A stretch of 64,000 nucleotides of DNA, taken from contig DATAUV010000140.1 in the NCBI GenBank assembly GCA_036268075.1, forward strand, positions 44,164 through 108,163. The letters are read 5' to 3'. This document shows positions 32,947 to 41,870 of the stretch, in pieces. How positions within the stretch are numbered: the first letter of the stretch is position 1; every line of letters starts with the position of its first letter. Below the pieces are notes generated by a model. It worked only from the letters and a program-made list of their open reading frames with translations. It did not search any database and was not told where the DNA came from. This DNA is from DATARH01 sp036268075. Lineage in GTDB: Bacteria > Pseudomonadota > Alphaproteobacteria > ATCC43930 > CGMCC-115725. The translations under genes and the position numbers were made by a program.

Positions 32947-34446
32947 TCAGGTATTCCGCCCGACCTGCTTGCCCGCGCTCGTCCCGGCGATCTTGCCGAA
33001 CACCGAACCCGACACCAGCCCGGTGCCGCCCGGATAGTTGTGATAGAACAGCCCGCCGACCAATTCGCCGGCCGCGTAGAGCCCGGTGATCGGCTTCTGC
33101 GCCGTGTCGAGCACGCGCCCTTCGAGGTCGATCCGCACGCCGCCAAAGGTAAAGGTGACGCCGCAGGTCGTGCAAAACGCCTCATAGGGCGCCTTTTCGA
33201 GCGGCATCGCCCAGTTGGTCTTGTCGATCGCGAGCCCCTTGGTGGTGCGCCCGTCCTTGACCGTCGGGTTGTAGGGGATGTCGCGCTGCACGGCGGCGTT
33301 GTAGTCGGCGATCGTCTTGAGGAACGCCGCCTTATCCACGGGCGCGTACTCGGCCATCTTATCGGCCAGCTCGTCGATCGTGTTCGCGGTGACCTTGGTC
33401 ACCTGGCGGATGCGGTATTCGTCGCGCTGCAGATGGACCACCTGCTGGTCGAAGATCTGCCAGGCGAACTGGTGCGGCTGGTTGAGGATCTCGCGGCCGT
33501 ATTTGGCATAGGTGTAGTTGCGGAAATCGGCACCCTCGTCGCAGAACCGCACGCCGTCGGCGTTGACCATGATCGCGAACGGGTAAGAGTGCTTCTGGAA
33601 ATTGTCGCCGACGGCGAGGTCTCCGAATTCCGGCGCGTTGTAGTCCCAGCCGACCGCGTGGCAGCCCGACCAGTTGCCATACGACATCGCGCCGATCTCC
33701 AGCGCCATCTTGATGCCGTTGCCGGTGTTGAAGCGGGTGCCGCGCACCTTCGCGAGGTCCCAGCCGGGGCCGAGATAGCGGGTGCGCATCTCGGCATTGG
33801 CCTCGAACCCGCCGCAGGCGAGCACGACCGCCTTCGCCCGGATCTCGGTGGTCTTGCCCTCTACATTCGCGACGATGCCGTGGACCCCGTCATCGTCATG
33901 GATCAGATGCTCGCCGCGCGCCTCATAGGCGACCGTGATGCCGCGGTCCTCGGCCGATTTGAACAGCCCCTCGACGAGCCCCGGCCCGCCGCCCCAGGCT
34001 TCGAGCGCGAGCCCGCCCCAGAACACGAATTTTCCGTCATGCTTGAACGCTTGGCGCGAATACATCGGCGCGAAACGGATACCCTTGCCGCGCATCCACA
34101 GCAGCGTTTCCTGGCTCAGCGTGATGAGCTGCTCCGCCATGTCCGGGTTCGACTTGTAGTCGGTCAGCCGGCCGAGGTCGTCGTAGTATTTGTCCTGCGT
34201 ATAGGTGCCGAAATCGCTGGTCGCGATCTCGGTCTCCGAGAGGTCGCAGAGCTTCAGCAGATCGTCGACGCCGTTATAGACGAACCGCAGCGCCCCCGCC
34301 GTATACCGGCTGTTCCCGCCGCGCTCGTCGAACGGCGCCGCCTCGAGCACCAGCACCCGCGCGCCATTCTCCTGCGCCGCCAAGGCCGCGCACATGCCGG
34401 CATTCCCCGCACCGACGACGACGACATCATATTCGCCCGAAATCAT
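32947..34446 (-). CDS. tcuA: FAD-dependent tricarballylate dehydrogenase (TcuA-like)
   Basis: A 499-residue fumarate-reductase-family flavoprotein. FAD motif VVVGAGNAGMCAALAAQENG at residues 9-28, RGGNSRYTAGALRF, VVLACGGFEANAEMRTRYLGPG, HAVGWDYNAPEFG, and the closing AAGELVGGLFYHNYPGGTGLVSGSVFG. This matches TcuA, which oxidises tricarballylate to cis-aconitate. The usual electron-transfer partner TcuB is not adjacent; an ACS-type MFS transporter follows. Gap of 80 bases to bioB upstream. Confidence 0.8.
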   Translation of the reverse strand: MISGEYDVVVVGAGNAGMCAALAAQENGARVLVLEAAPFDERGGNSRYTAGALRFVYNGVDDLLKLCDLSETEIATSDFGTYTQDKYYDDLGRLTDYKSNPDMAEQLITLSQETLLWMRGKGIRFAPMYSRQAFKHDGKFVFWGGLALEAWGGGPGLVEGLFKSAEDRGITVAYEARGEHLIHDDDGVHGIVANVEGKTTEIRAKAVVLACGGFEANAEMRTRYLGPGWDLAKVRGTRFNTGNGIKMALEIGAMSYGNWSGCHAVGWDYNAPEFGDLAVGDNFQKHSYPFAIMVNADGVRFCDEGADFRNYTYAKYGREILNQPHQFAWQIFDQQVVHLQRDEYRIRQVTKVTANTIDELADKMAEYAPVDKAAFLKTIADYNAAVQRDIPYNPTVKDGRTTKGLAIDKTNWAMPLEKAPYEAFCTTCGVTFTFGGVRIDLEGRVLDTAQKPITGLYAAGELVGGLFYHNYPGGTGLVSGSVFGKIAGTSAGKQVGRNT

Positions 34447-34526
34447 CCCGCTTCCTCCGCGAATTCGCTACCGCAACGAGTAGCGCGCGAACGGCAGCAA
34501 GGGCAAGACTCGTGCGTCTTGGGCGG

Positions 34527-35546
34527 TTATTGGACCGCGGGCGTCTCGCCCGCGACTGACCGACGATGCGGGCGAGACGCCTGCGGTCCAAGGTCTGCCA
34601 CCTCAAGCCCCAACGCGGCGATCATCTCCCTGTCACCGTCGGCGTCGTTGTTGGCGGTCGTCAGGAGTTTTTCCCCGTAGAAGATCGAGTTGGCGCCGGC
34701 CATGAAGCAGAGGGCTTGGGCCTCGCGGCTGAGCTTGGCGCGGCCGGCGGAGAGGCGGACTCGGGCTTCCGGCATGGTAATACGGGCGGCGGCGCACATG
34801 CGCACGAGGTCGAGCGGGTCGATCGGCGGGCGGGCGGCGAGCGGGGTGCCCTTGACCGCGACGAGGGCGTTGATCGGCACGCTTTCGGGATGCGGGTCCA
34901 TCGTCGCCAGCACTTCGAGGAGGCGCGCGCGGTCGGCGAGGCTTTCGCCCATGCCGATGATGCCGCCGCAGCACAGCGTGATCCCGGCGGCGCGGGCATG
35001 GCCGAGGGTTTCGAGCCGGTCGTTGTAATCGCGGGTGGTGATGATCTCGCCGTAGAATTCGGGGCTGGTGTCGAGATTGTGGTTGTAGGCGGTGAGCCCG
35101 GCCTCGGCGAGCTGTTGGGCCTGGTGCGGTGCGAGCATCCCGAGCGTCGCGCAGGCCTCCATGCCGAGGGCGCGCACCCCGCGCACCATCGCCAGCACGT
35201 CGTCGAACTCAGCACCGTCGCGCGCCTCGCGCCAGGCCGCGCCCATGCAAAACCGGGTCGCCCCGTGGTCGCGCGCCGTGCGCGCCGCCGCCAGCACGGC
35301 ATCGACCGGCATCAGCGCCTCCTTGGCGACGCCGGTGCCGCGCGCGTAATGCGCGCTCTGCGGGCAATAGGCGCAGTCTTCCGGGCAGCCGCCGGTCTTG
35401 ATCGAGAGGAGGCTCGCGAGCTGCACCGCGCCGTCCTGGTGCGCGCGATGCACCGTCTGCGCCCGGTACACAAGGTCGAGCAGCGGCGTCGTCAGCAGCC
35501 GCTCGATCTCGGCGGCGGTCCAGTCGTGGCGGATCGGGTCGGGCAT
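34527..35546 (-). CDS. bioB: biotin synthase
   Basis: A 339-residue radical-SAM enzyme. CPEDCAYCPQS holds the CxxxCxxC cluster ligands for the SAM [4Fe-4S]; TLLSIKTGG-like LASLLSIKTGG precedes it. YNHNLDTSPEFYGEIITTR, CCGGIIGMGES, and MCAAARITMPEARVRLSAGR (with the Arg ligand of the second cluster) follow. It inserts sulfur into dethiobiotin. Start placed at MPDPIRHDW, the family N-terminus; 35582 would add 12 residues. The last 20 residues (GPQASRPHRRSVAGETPAVQ) are encoded by a dispersed palindrome and lie beyond the normal end of BioB. No other bio genes are adjacent. Confidence 0.9.
   Translation of the reverse strand: MPDPIRHDWTAAEIERLLTTPLLDLVYRAQTVHRAHQDGAVQLASLLSIKTGGCPEDCAYCPQSAHYARGTGVAKEALMPVDAVLAAARTARDHGATRFCMGAAWREARDGAEFDDVLAMVRGVRALGMEACATLGMLAPHQAQQLAEAGLTAYNHNLDTSPEFYGEIITTRDYNDRLETLGHARAAGITLCCGGIIGMGESLADRARLLEVLATMDPHPESVPINALVAVKGTPLAARPPIDPLDLVRMCAAARITMPEARVRLSAGRAKLSREAQALCFMAGANSIFYGEKLLTTANNDADGDREMIAALGLEVADLGPQASRPHRRSVAGETPAVQ
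34530..34591. repeat. inverted repeat, GGACCGCGG family, overlapping the bioB 3' end
   Basis: TTGGACCGCGGGCGTCTCGC and the opposite arm GCGAGACGCCTGCGGTCCAA flank a short spacer with GACTGACCGACGA. The bioB stop codon (34527-34529) is directly at its edge, so the element supplies the end of the reading frame. Compare 5007-5052. Confidence 0.9.
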
Positions 35547-35684
35547 GATGACGCTGTGTACTCCCTCGGGGTGCGGCATCATGGGCCAATTTTGCCTCGA
35601 CGCGACACGCGGCTATTGTGATGCCGTCCAGGCGGTTGGGGCGGCAAGCACTTTTTCCGGTAGTCCAGTACGCGAGATATCCAC

Positions 35685-37538
35685 GTGAGCAAGACAATCC
35701 CCGGTCCCGAGCGGATTAGCGCGCCGACCGCCGTGCCCCTCGAGGGGTGGGAGGTCGGGCGGGCGCGGTTCGGCCTGATCGGCATGACCCTGTTCGCGGT
35801 CGCGGTCGGGATCATCACGGGGATCGGTGCGTTCCTGTTCCGCGAGCTGATCGGGCTGGTCCACAACCTGTTTTTCCTGGGCCAATTCTCGTTCCCCTAT
35901 AATTCGAGCGTGTTCACCCCCGACAGCCCGTGGGGGGCGTGGGTGATCCTGGTGCCGGCAGTCGGGGCGATCGGGGTGACATTCGTGATCAACCGGTTCG
36001 CCCCCGAGGCCAAGGGCCACGGCGTCCCCGAGGTGATGGACGCGATCTACTACAACGGCGGCCGCATCCGGCCGATCGTCGCGGTGGCGAAGTCGCTTGC
36101 CTCGGCGCTGGCTATCGGCAGCGGCGCGGCGGTCGGGCGCGAGGGGCCGATCATCCAGATCGGCTCGGCGCTGGGATCGACCCTCGGGCAGATCACGCGG
36201 ATGAGCGCTGGGCAGCGCATCACCCTCGTCGCGGCCGGCGCCGGTGCTGGGATCGCGGCGACCTTCAACACGCCGATCGGCGGGGTGATGTTCGCGATCG
36301 AGCTGATGCTGCCCGAGGTCAGCGTCAACACTTTCCTGCCCGTGGCTGCCGCGACCGGGACCGCGACCTTTATCGGCCGCCTGTTCTTCGGCCCGCAGCC
36401 AGCCTTCAGCGTGCCGCCGATCGACGCTTTGCCGCCGGACCGGCCCTGGGCCGGGATCGCGGTGCTCGGGCTGTATGTGCTGCTGGGCGCGGTCTGTGGC
36501 GTCGCCGGCGCGGTCTTCATTCGCGCGCTGCATTTCGCCGAGGATGTATTCGACCGCGTGCCGGGCCGCTATTTCCGGCATTTCCTCGGCATGTTGATGG
36601 TCGGCGTGTTGATCTACGTGCTGCACCGCAATTTCGGCCACTACTTCGTCGAAGGGGTCGGCTACTCGACGATCCAGGCCATCCTAAACGGCTGGCAGGG
36701 GGCGGCCTGGCTGCTCGCGCTGCTGTTCGTGTGCAAGATGGCCGCGACCTCGATCAGCCTTGGCGCCGGCTCATCGGGCGGGATCTTTTCGCCCTCGCTG
36801 TTTATGGGATCGACGCTGGGCGGGGCCTTCGCCGCCGGGGCGGCGTTGCTGCTGCCGGGCGTGCCGATCGAGGTGCCCGCCTTCGCGATGGTCGGCATGG
36901 GGGCGATGGTCGGTGGCGGCACCGGCGCAGCGATGACCGCGGTGACGATGATCTTCGAGATGACGCTCGATTATCACATCGTGCTGCCGATGATCCTCGC
37001 CGTCGCGGCTGGGCTTGGCGTCAGGCGGGCGCTGTCGCGCGAGAACATCTACACGGCAAAGCTGGTCGGCCGCGGCCACACGATCCCAAAGGCGCTGCAC
37101 GCCAACATGTTCCTCGTCCGCGCCGCGAGGGACGTGATGGCGCGCGACTTCCTCGTGGTGCCGGCCGAGCAGCGCCTCGACGCATTTCTGCGCCAGCCCG
37201 AGCATCGCGGCGCGATGCGGCATGTCGTGGTGACGCGGGGCGACCGCATTGCCGGGGTCGTCCGCGTCAACACCGCGCTGCGCGCCGGGATCGCCGAGGC
37301 CGAGACCGGGGTCACGCTCGGCGACGTCGCGCGGCGCGATTTCACCCTGGTACGCGAGGGCGACGTCGCCTTCGACGTGATCCGGCGGCTCTGGCGCAAG
37401 GGCGGCACGATGGCGATCGTCGTCGGCGCCGGGGCGACGCGGTTTCATGTGCCGCGCCCCGGCGATATCGTCGGAGTCATCACCAAGGAACATGTCGCCG
37501 ACGCCATCGCCGGCGGAATCCAGCTCCATGCGCGCTAG
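35685..37538 (+). CDS. ClC-family chloride channel/antiporter with C-terminal CBS-like region
   Basis: A 617-residue ClC protein. The anion-path motifs are GSGAAVGREGPIIQIG (GREGP) near residue 147 and GAGSSGGIFSPSLFMG (GxFxP) near residue 362. The first usual motif, GSGIP, reads GHGVP (residues 111-115), which is a variation. A C-terminal segment from about residue 480 (VMARDFLVVPAEQRLDAFL, ending GDIVGVITKEHVADAI) looks like a CBS pair that may bind nucleotides. GTG start. Divergent from bioB with about 140 bases between, where I see no clear regulator site. Confidence 0.85.
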   Translation: MSKTIPGPERISAPTAVPLEGWEVGRARFGLIGMTLFAVAVGIITGIGAFLFRELIGLVHNLFFLGQFSFPYNSSVFTPDSPWGAWVILVPAVGAIGVTFVINRFAPEAKGHGVPEVMDAIYYNGGRIRPIVAVAKSLASALAIGSGAAVGREGPIIQIGSALGSTLGQITRMSAGQRITLVAAGAGAGIAATFNTPIGGVMFAIELMLPEVSVNTFLPVAAATGTATFIGRLFFGPQPAFSVPPIDALPPDRPWAGIAVLGLYVLLGAVCGVAGAVFIRALHFAEDVFDRVPGRYFRHFLGMLMVGVLIYVLHRNFGHYFVEGVGYSTIQAILNGWQGAAWLLALLFVCKMAATSISLGAGSSGGIFSPSLFMGSTLGGAFAAGAALLLPGVPIEVPAFAMVGMGAMVGGGTGAAMTAVTMIFEMTLDYHIVLPMILAVAAGLGVRRALSRENIYTAKLVGRGHTIPKALHANMFLVRAARDVMARDFLVVPAEQRLDAFLRQPEHRGAMRHVVVTRGDRIAGVVRVNTALRAGIAEAETGVTLGDVARRDFTLVREGDVAFDVIRRLWRKGGTMAIVVGAGATRFHVPRPGDIVGVITKEHVADAIAGGIQLHAR

Positions 37539-37540
37539 TG

Positions 37541-40222
37541 CTATTCCGCCGCCTCCCGGCGCTCGTCGCGCGGCGGCTCCAGTTGTCGCGGCGGCGTCGG
37601 CGGCACGTCGGAGACGGTCTCGCGCGGCGGACCCATCAGCGCCGGCTGGAACAGCACCGCGGCGGCGAGGGTGCAGGCGAGCGCCAGCGCCATCAGTCCG
37701 CCCATGCTCGACATCCCGGGGTCCTTGGACAGCCACATGCTGCCGAACGCGGTCGCGGTCGTCGCCGCGCTGAACACCACCGCGCGGGTCAGCGCCGATT
37801 GCAAGAGGGCGGTGCGGCCGGCGCGCCACGCCATGATGTAGTAGATCTTGAACGCGACGCCGACGCCGAGCAGCAGCGGCAGCGCGATGACGTTGGCGAA
37901 GTTGAGCGGCGCGCCGATGAGGCCCATCAGCTCGAGCGTCACCGCGCCGGCGACGACGAGCGGCACCAGCGTCAGCAGCACGTCGCCAAAGCGCCGCAGC
38001 GTCACCCACAGGATCAGCGCGATCGCAATGAGCGCCAGCCCGCCGGCCTCGTAGAACGCGTGCAGCACCGTGTCCTTCGACTGGGTCAGCGCGATCGGCG
38101 ACCCGGCCGCGTCGGGGGCGACCTTGAGAACGGCGTCGGCGAAGCGGCCGAGCGTCTTGGTGTCGTTCGGGTCGCCGCGCGGCACGATCTCGACGCGGGC
38201 GCGGCCATCCGGGGCGAGCCAGTCGCGCGACATCGCCGGCGGCAGCGAGGCGACGGTCACCGCTTCGGGCTTGACCATGTCGCGCAGGCGGTCGAAGTCG
38301 CGCTTGAGCGGCAGCGAGAAGACCGCGTCGGCACGCTTGCGGACGCTCGGATCGGCCTCGGCGAGCCGCTCCAGCCGGCGGGCAAGGCCAAACGCGGCAG
38401 CGCTGTCCTTATCGCCCTTGTCGCCTTTGTCGCCCTTGTCGCCCTTGCCACCCGTGGCGAGCGCTTCGAGATCGGCGACGGCCTGGCGGATCGCCGCGAA
38501 GGTATCGGCGTCACTCGCCGCCGGCTGGGTTTCCTTGGGATTGATCGCGATGTCGATAGCCGGCGCGGCGGCGCGGATCGTCTGCAGCTTGGGGTCCTGG
38601 TCCGGCGGGATCAGATTGTCGACGGACCGCGTGCCGGCGACCTCGGGCACGCCGCTGACGCGCTTCTCGTAATCGGGGACCGCGGCGAGCGAGGGCGCGA
38701 TGACATCCGCCGCGTTGATCCCCAGCTCGGGCACGCGGGTCAGGTCGCGATAGGTCTCGACCGCCGGGTTCTTGGGGTTTTGCAGATGGATCGGGTCGAA
38801 GTCGAAGGTGATGCGGAACAGAAAGGGGATGCCGGCGAGGACCACGACGATCGTCCCGACCACGACGCCGATCCGGTGCCGCGCGAAAAACCGATCCGCC
38901 GGCGCCAGCGCGGTAAACCCCATCGGGTGCGGCTCGGGCGGCGGATTGATCGTCGCGAGCAGGGCAGGCAGCACCGTGATCGTGGCGAGAAACGCCACCA
39001 GCATGCCGACCCCCGCGATTTCGCCGAGCTCGGCGACGCCGCGATACTGCGTCGGCAGGAACGAGAAGAACCCCACCATCGTCCCGGCCGCGGCGAGCGC
39101 CAATGGACCGCCGATCCGCTCGCCGGTGCTGCGGAGCGCGTCCGGAATCTGCGTGTATTCATATCGTTGCGCGCGGTATCGCACGCTGAATTGCAGCGCG
39201 AAATCGGTGCCGAGGCCGACAAACAGCACGGCAAACGCGATCGACAGCAGGTTGAACGAGCCAACGAGCAGCAAGCCCAGCGCTGCCGTGATCGCAAATC
39301 CGACCGCCAGCGTCGCGACCACGCTGCCGATGATCCGCAGCGAGCGCAGCGCCAGCCACAATATCGCCAGCACCGCGACGATCGTGCCGACGAGGCCCGG
39401 GATCGCGCCGGCGCCGATCGCCGAGAAATTGGCGTCGTTGATCGGCACCCGCCCGGTCAGCCGCACCTGTGCGCCGAGGTCGGGGCCGAGACGGAGCTCG
39501 TCCACCGCCTCGTGGATCGCGGTGGTCGCGGCGTGCCCCGGCTGCACCAGCTTGAAGTCGAGCTTGGGATCGATCTCGATGAACTCGCGCCGTTCCGCCG
39601 GCGCCGATGGCTTGCCCGCCAGCAGGTCGCGCCACGAAAAGCTGGCGAAGTTGCCCGCCAGGACACTGTCGAGCGTCGTCGACAGCATCGCGATCGGCTG
39701 CGCCAGCGCGCTGGCCGGCAGCCTGCCTTCGCGCACCAGCCCGGCTCCCGCCGAGACGAGCTGCATGACGCCATGCAGCGTAGGATCGGCGGCGAGGAGG
39801 CCGATCGGCTTTCCCGCCTTCGCCAGTTGCTCGACCGTGCCTTTCACCTGGTCCGGCGGCAGGTAGAGCAGCGCGCTGCGGTCGACAAACGCGCCGCCAC
39901 CCGGCCGCACCACCGCGGTGAATAGGTCGGTGCGCTGCTGCAGCCGGGCCACGAGCCGCTGGGCGGCCAGCTCGGTCAGCTCTGGGGTCGGCGCCTCGAC
40001 GACGGCGATGATCTGGTGCGGCGGGAATGCGGCGGCATAGGCGAGCTGGTGCTGCTGCCATGCGAGATCGGACGGGAGTAGCCGCTCGGTGTCGGTGTTG
40101 ACTGTGAAATTAGCCACCGCATAGCCGGCCGCCGCGATCCCGAGCAGCGCCGCGCCGACGATCACCGGCCACCGCCAGCGCGCGCAGAAGGTGACGATCC
40201 CCGCTATGATCGAATTCAGCAT
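37541..40222 (-). CDS. hpnN: hopanoid-associated RND transporter (HpnN)
   Basis: An 893-residue MMPL/RND transporter: N-terminal helix ARWRWPVIVGAALLGIAAAGY, first large periplasmic loop (about 40-270), five to six helices with AVLFVGLGTDFALQFSVRYR, second periplasmic loop (about 480-710), and a second helix block ending LACTLAAAVLFQPALMG. HpnN moves hopanoids to the outer membrane in alphaproteobacteria. The second loop carries a short collagen-like tract of four GDK repeats, encoded by near-identical 9-base units at about 38405-38450. No other hopanoid gene lies in the window. Convergent with the ClC gene, 2 bases apart. Confidence 0.85.
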   Translation of the reverse strand: MLNSIIAGIVTFCARWRWPVIVGAALLGIAAAGYAVANFTVNTDTERLLPSDLAWQQHQLAYAAAFPPHQIIAVVEAPTPELTELAAQRLVARLQQRTDLFTAVVRPGGGAFVDRSALLYLPPDQVKGTVEQLAKAGKPIGLLAADPTLHGVMQLVSAGAGLVREGRLPASALAQPIAMLSTTLDSVLAGNFASFSWRDLLAGKPSAPAERREFIEIDPKLDFKLVQPGHAATTAIHEAVDELRLGPDLGAQVRLTGRVPINDANFSAIGAGAIPGLVGTIVAVLAILWLALRSLRIIGSVVATLAVGFAITAALGLLLVGSFNLLSIAFAVLFVGLGTDFALQFSVRYRAQRYEYTQIPDALRSTGERIGGPLALAAAGTMVGFFSFLPTQYRGVAELGEIAGVGMLVAFLATITVLPALLATINPPPEPHPMGFTALAPADRFFARHRIGVVVGTIVVVLAGIPFLFRITFDFDPIHLQNPKNPAVETYRDLTRVPELGINAADVIAPSLAAVPDYEKRVSGVPEVAGTRSVDNLIPPDQDPKLQTIRAAAPAIDIAINPKETQPAASDADTFAAIRQAVADLEALATGGKGDKGDKGDKGDKDSAAAFGLARRLERLAEADPSVRKRADAVFSLPLKRDFDRLRDMVKPEAVTVASLPPAMSRDWLAPDGRARVEIVPRGDPNDTKTLGRFADAVLKVAPDAAGSPIALTQSKDTVLHAFYEAGGLALIAIALILWVTLRRFGDVLLTLVPLVVAGAVTLELMGLIGAPLNFANVIALPLLLGVGVAFKIYYIMAWRAGRTALLQSALTRAVVFSAATTATAFGSMWLSKDPGMSSMGGLMALALACTLAAAVLFQPALMGPPRETVSDVPPTPPRQLEPPRDERREAAE

Positions 40223-40316
40223 AGGCGCGCGCCACTTCCCCGCGACAATGGCCGGATCGTCGTCTAACGCCGAAAACCGGACGACGGTTGCGTGGGCGCC
40301 GCTAGAATGAGGGTCT

Positions 40317-40675
40317 TTAGCTGCCGATTCCGCCTTCGAGCAGGCGCTCTATCGACTGTTTCAGAGACGGCAGATCGTCCCGCACGATCCGCCAGGTCGC
40401 ATCCGGATCGACCTCGTCGTATTGGTGCCTGAGAACATTGCCGAACGCGCGAATGGCCGGCCAGGGCTGTTCGGGGGTCAGCGCTTCGGCGTCGCTTCCG
40501 AGCCGGCGCGCCGCCTCGCTGATGATGAGCAGGGCGTGAAACAGGCGAACAAGGCCTTCTCGTCGGCCGCGAAGGTTGCGTTGTCGAAGCCGGCGGTGAA
40601 ACGTTCGATCCGCGCGATGTTGTCGAGAATGTCCTGAAGCCGGCCGGCTTGGCGCTCAGAAGGCAAGCGCGGCAT
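40317..40675 (-). pseudogene. HepT-like HEPN toxin, frameshifted
   Basis: On the minus strand MPRLPSERQAGRLQDILDNI opens a HEPN (DUF86/HepT) protein. The frame is right to about residue 45 (ALFAC), then fails. Moving one base at about 40536-40543 restores HALLIISEAARRLGSDAEAL and a complete C-terminus with GNVLRHQYDEVD to a TAA at 40317-40319. The total length is one base short of a whole number of codons, so one base has been lost. The usual R-x4-H motif is also altered (GNVLRH). Overlaps the 3' end of the MNT gene by 20 bases, as normal for this pair. Sequencing error cannot be excluded. Confidence 0.75.
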
Positions 40676-40964
40676 CACGGGCTATCTCGCGCCGCAAGCG
40701 ATCCTTGCGGACCGGCTCGGCGACGAGATCGACCCGGCGGCCGAGCACCTCGCGCAGGTGCTCGCCCAGCGCGTCGAGCCGTCCGAAATAAGTGAAACCG
40801 CCTTCGCGAAACCTGGGATCGAGCCGGACCACTAGATCAAGGTCGGAGTCGCGGGTTTCCTCGCCGCGAGCGACCGAGCCGAAGATCGATACGCTTTCGA
40901 TCCCGGCCGCCCGCAATTCGGGCTCGTGGGCACGCAAGAGGGTAAGGGCGTCGTCGCAGTTCAT
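40656..40964 (-). CDS. MNT-type minimal nucleotidyltransferase antitoxin
   Basis: A 102-residue nucleotidyltransferase-fold protein with SIFGSVARGEETRDSDLDLVV (GSxARG...SDLDL), the full active-site signature of MntA. MntA adds AMP to HepT and so neutralises it. Start at 40964 (MNCDDALTLL). It lies upstream of, and overlaps, the frameshifted hepT, so this antitoxin may now be orphaned. Confidence 0.85.
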   Translation of the reverse strand: MNCDDALTLLRAHEPELRAAGIESVSIFGSVARGEETRDSDLDLVVRLDPRFREGGFTYFGRLDALGEHLREVLGRRVDLVAEPVRKDRLRREIARDAALAF

Positions 40965-41002
40965 GGCCGAAAGGTAGGGCCGGCGCGTGGTATTTTCCAC
41001 CT

Positions 41003-41773
41003 CTACCAGGCCGGATTGCGGCCCCAGGCGAGGAAGGCGTCGTTTTTGAGGTCGTGCTTGCCGTAGGGGAGGGGGCCGCCCTCGACGCGGACGACCGAGC
41101 CGCCGGCGGCTTCGAGAATCGCCTGTCCGGCCGCGGTGTCCCACTCCATCGTCGTGCCGAAGCGCGGGTAGAGGTCGGCGTCGCCGGCCGCGAGCACGCC
41201 GAATTTCAGCGCGCTGCCGCAACTGATCCGTGTGAGGATCGAGCGGCCCTGGAAGTATTCGGCGAGGCGGCGGCTGTTGTTGTTGGTGCGGCTGTGGATG
41301 ACCGCGACGCCGGCCGGGGCAGGCGACCGGGCGCTGATCCTCTCGGGCGCCCCGCCGTCCCTGATGCGGATCGCGGTGCCGGGGCCGTGGGCGGTATAGG
41401 TCGTCGCGATCGCCGGGCCGTGGACGACGCCGAGTACCGGGCGGCCGTCCTCGATCAGGCCGATGCACACGGCGAACTCGCCGTTCTTGGCAACGAACTC
41501 CTTGGTGCCGTCGAGCGGGTCGACGCACCAGAACCGGGCGGCGGGCGGCTTGAACCCGTCTTCCGGCGCGGTCTCCTCCGAGACGATCGGGATGTCGGGG
41601 AATGCCGCGCTCAGCATCCGCACGATCACCCGTTCCGACGCGAGGTCGGCTTCGGTGACCGGGGTCTGGTCGCTTTTCTGCATGACCTCGAAGGGCTCTG
41701 CATAGACGCGCATGATCGCCTCGCCGGCCGCGAGCGCGGCCTCGGTCGCAATCTCCAGCAATTTGTCGCTCAT
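41003..41773 (-). CDS. cysQ: 3'(2'),5'-bisphosphate nucleotidase / inositol-phosphatase-family protein (CysQ-like)
   Basis: A 256-residue member of the Mg-dependent, Li-sensitive phosphatase family: QKSDQTPVTEADLASER, PIVSEETAP (metal Glu pair), WCVDPLDGTKEF (DPxDGTxEF), and the second Asp motif TMEWDTAAGQAILEAAGG. CysQ-type enzymes clear 3'-phosphoadenosine 5'-phosphate; histidinol-phosphatase or inositol monophosphatase activity is possible too. Start at ATG 41773 with GGAAGG upstream. Divergent from the CVNH gene. Confidence 0.8.
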   Translation of the reverse strand: MSDKLLEIATEAALAAGEAIMRVYAEPFEVMQKSDQTPVTEADLASERVIVRMLSAAFPDIPIVSEETAPEDGFKPPAARFWCVDPLDGTKEFVAKNGEFAVCIGLIEDGRPVLGVVHGPAIATTYTAHGPGTAIRIRDGGAPERISARSPAPAGVAVIHSRTNNNSRRLAEYFQGRSILTRISCGSALKFGVLAAGDADLYPRFGTTMEWDTAAGQAILEAAGGSVVRVEGGPLPYGKHDLKNDAFLAWGRNPAW

Positions 41774-41870
41774 GCCGCCTTCCTTGCCGTTGCCGCCAAC
41801 ATAGAACAATTTCCCGCCCGGTCGAATCACCCCTAAACTCGCGCCCATCAAGACGGACGGGAGACCGGAG

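Noticed and set aside
35930..39925. A 1331-codon open frame on the plus strand across the ClC and hpnN genes
   Set aside because: It runs out of frame over clc and antisense to hpnN. Its composition is Arg/Gly/Asp-rich, with no domain, and is a side effect of high GC at third codon positions. Both underlying genes have clear families.
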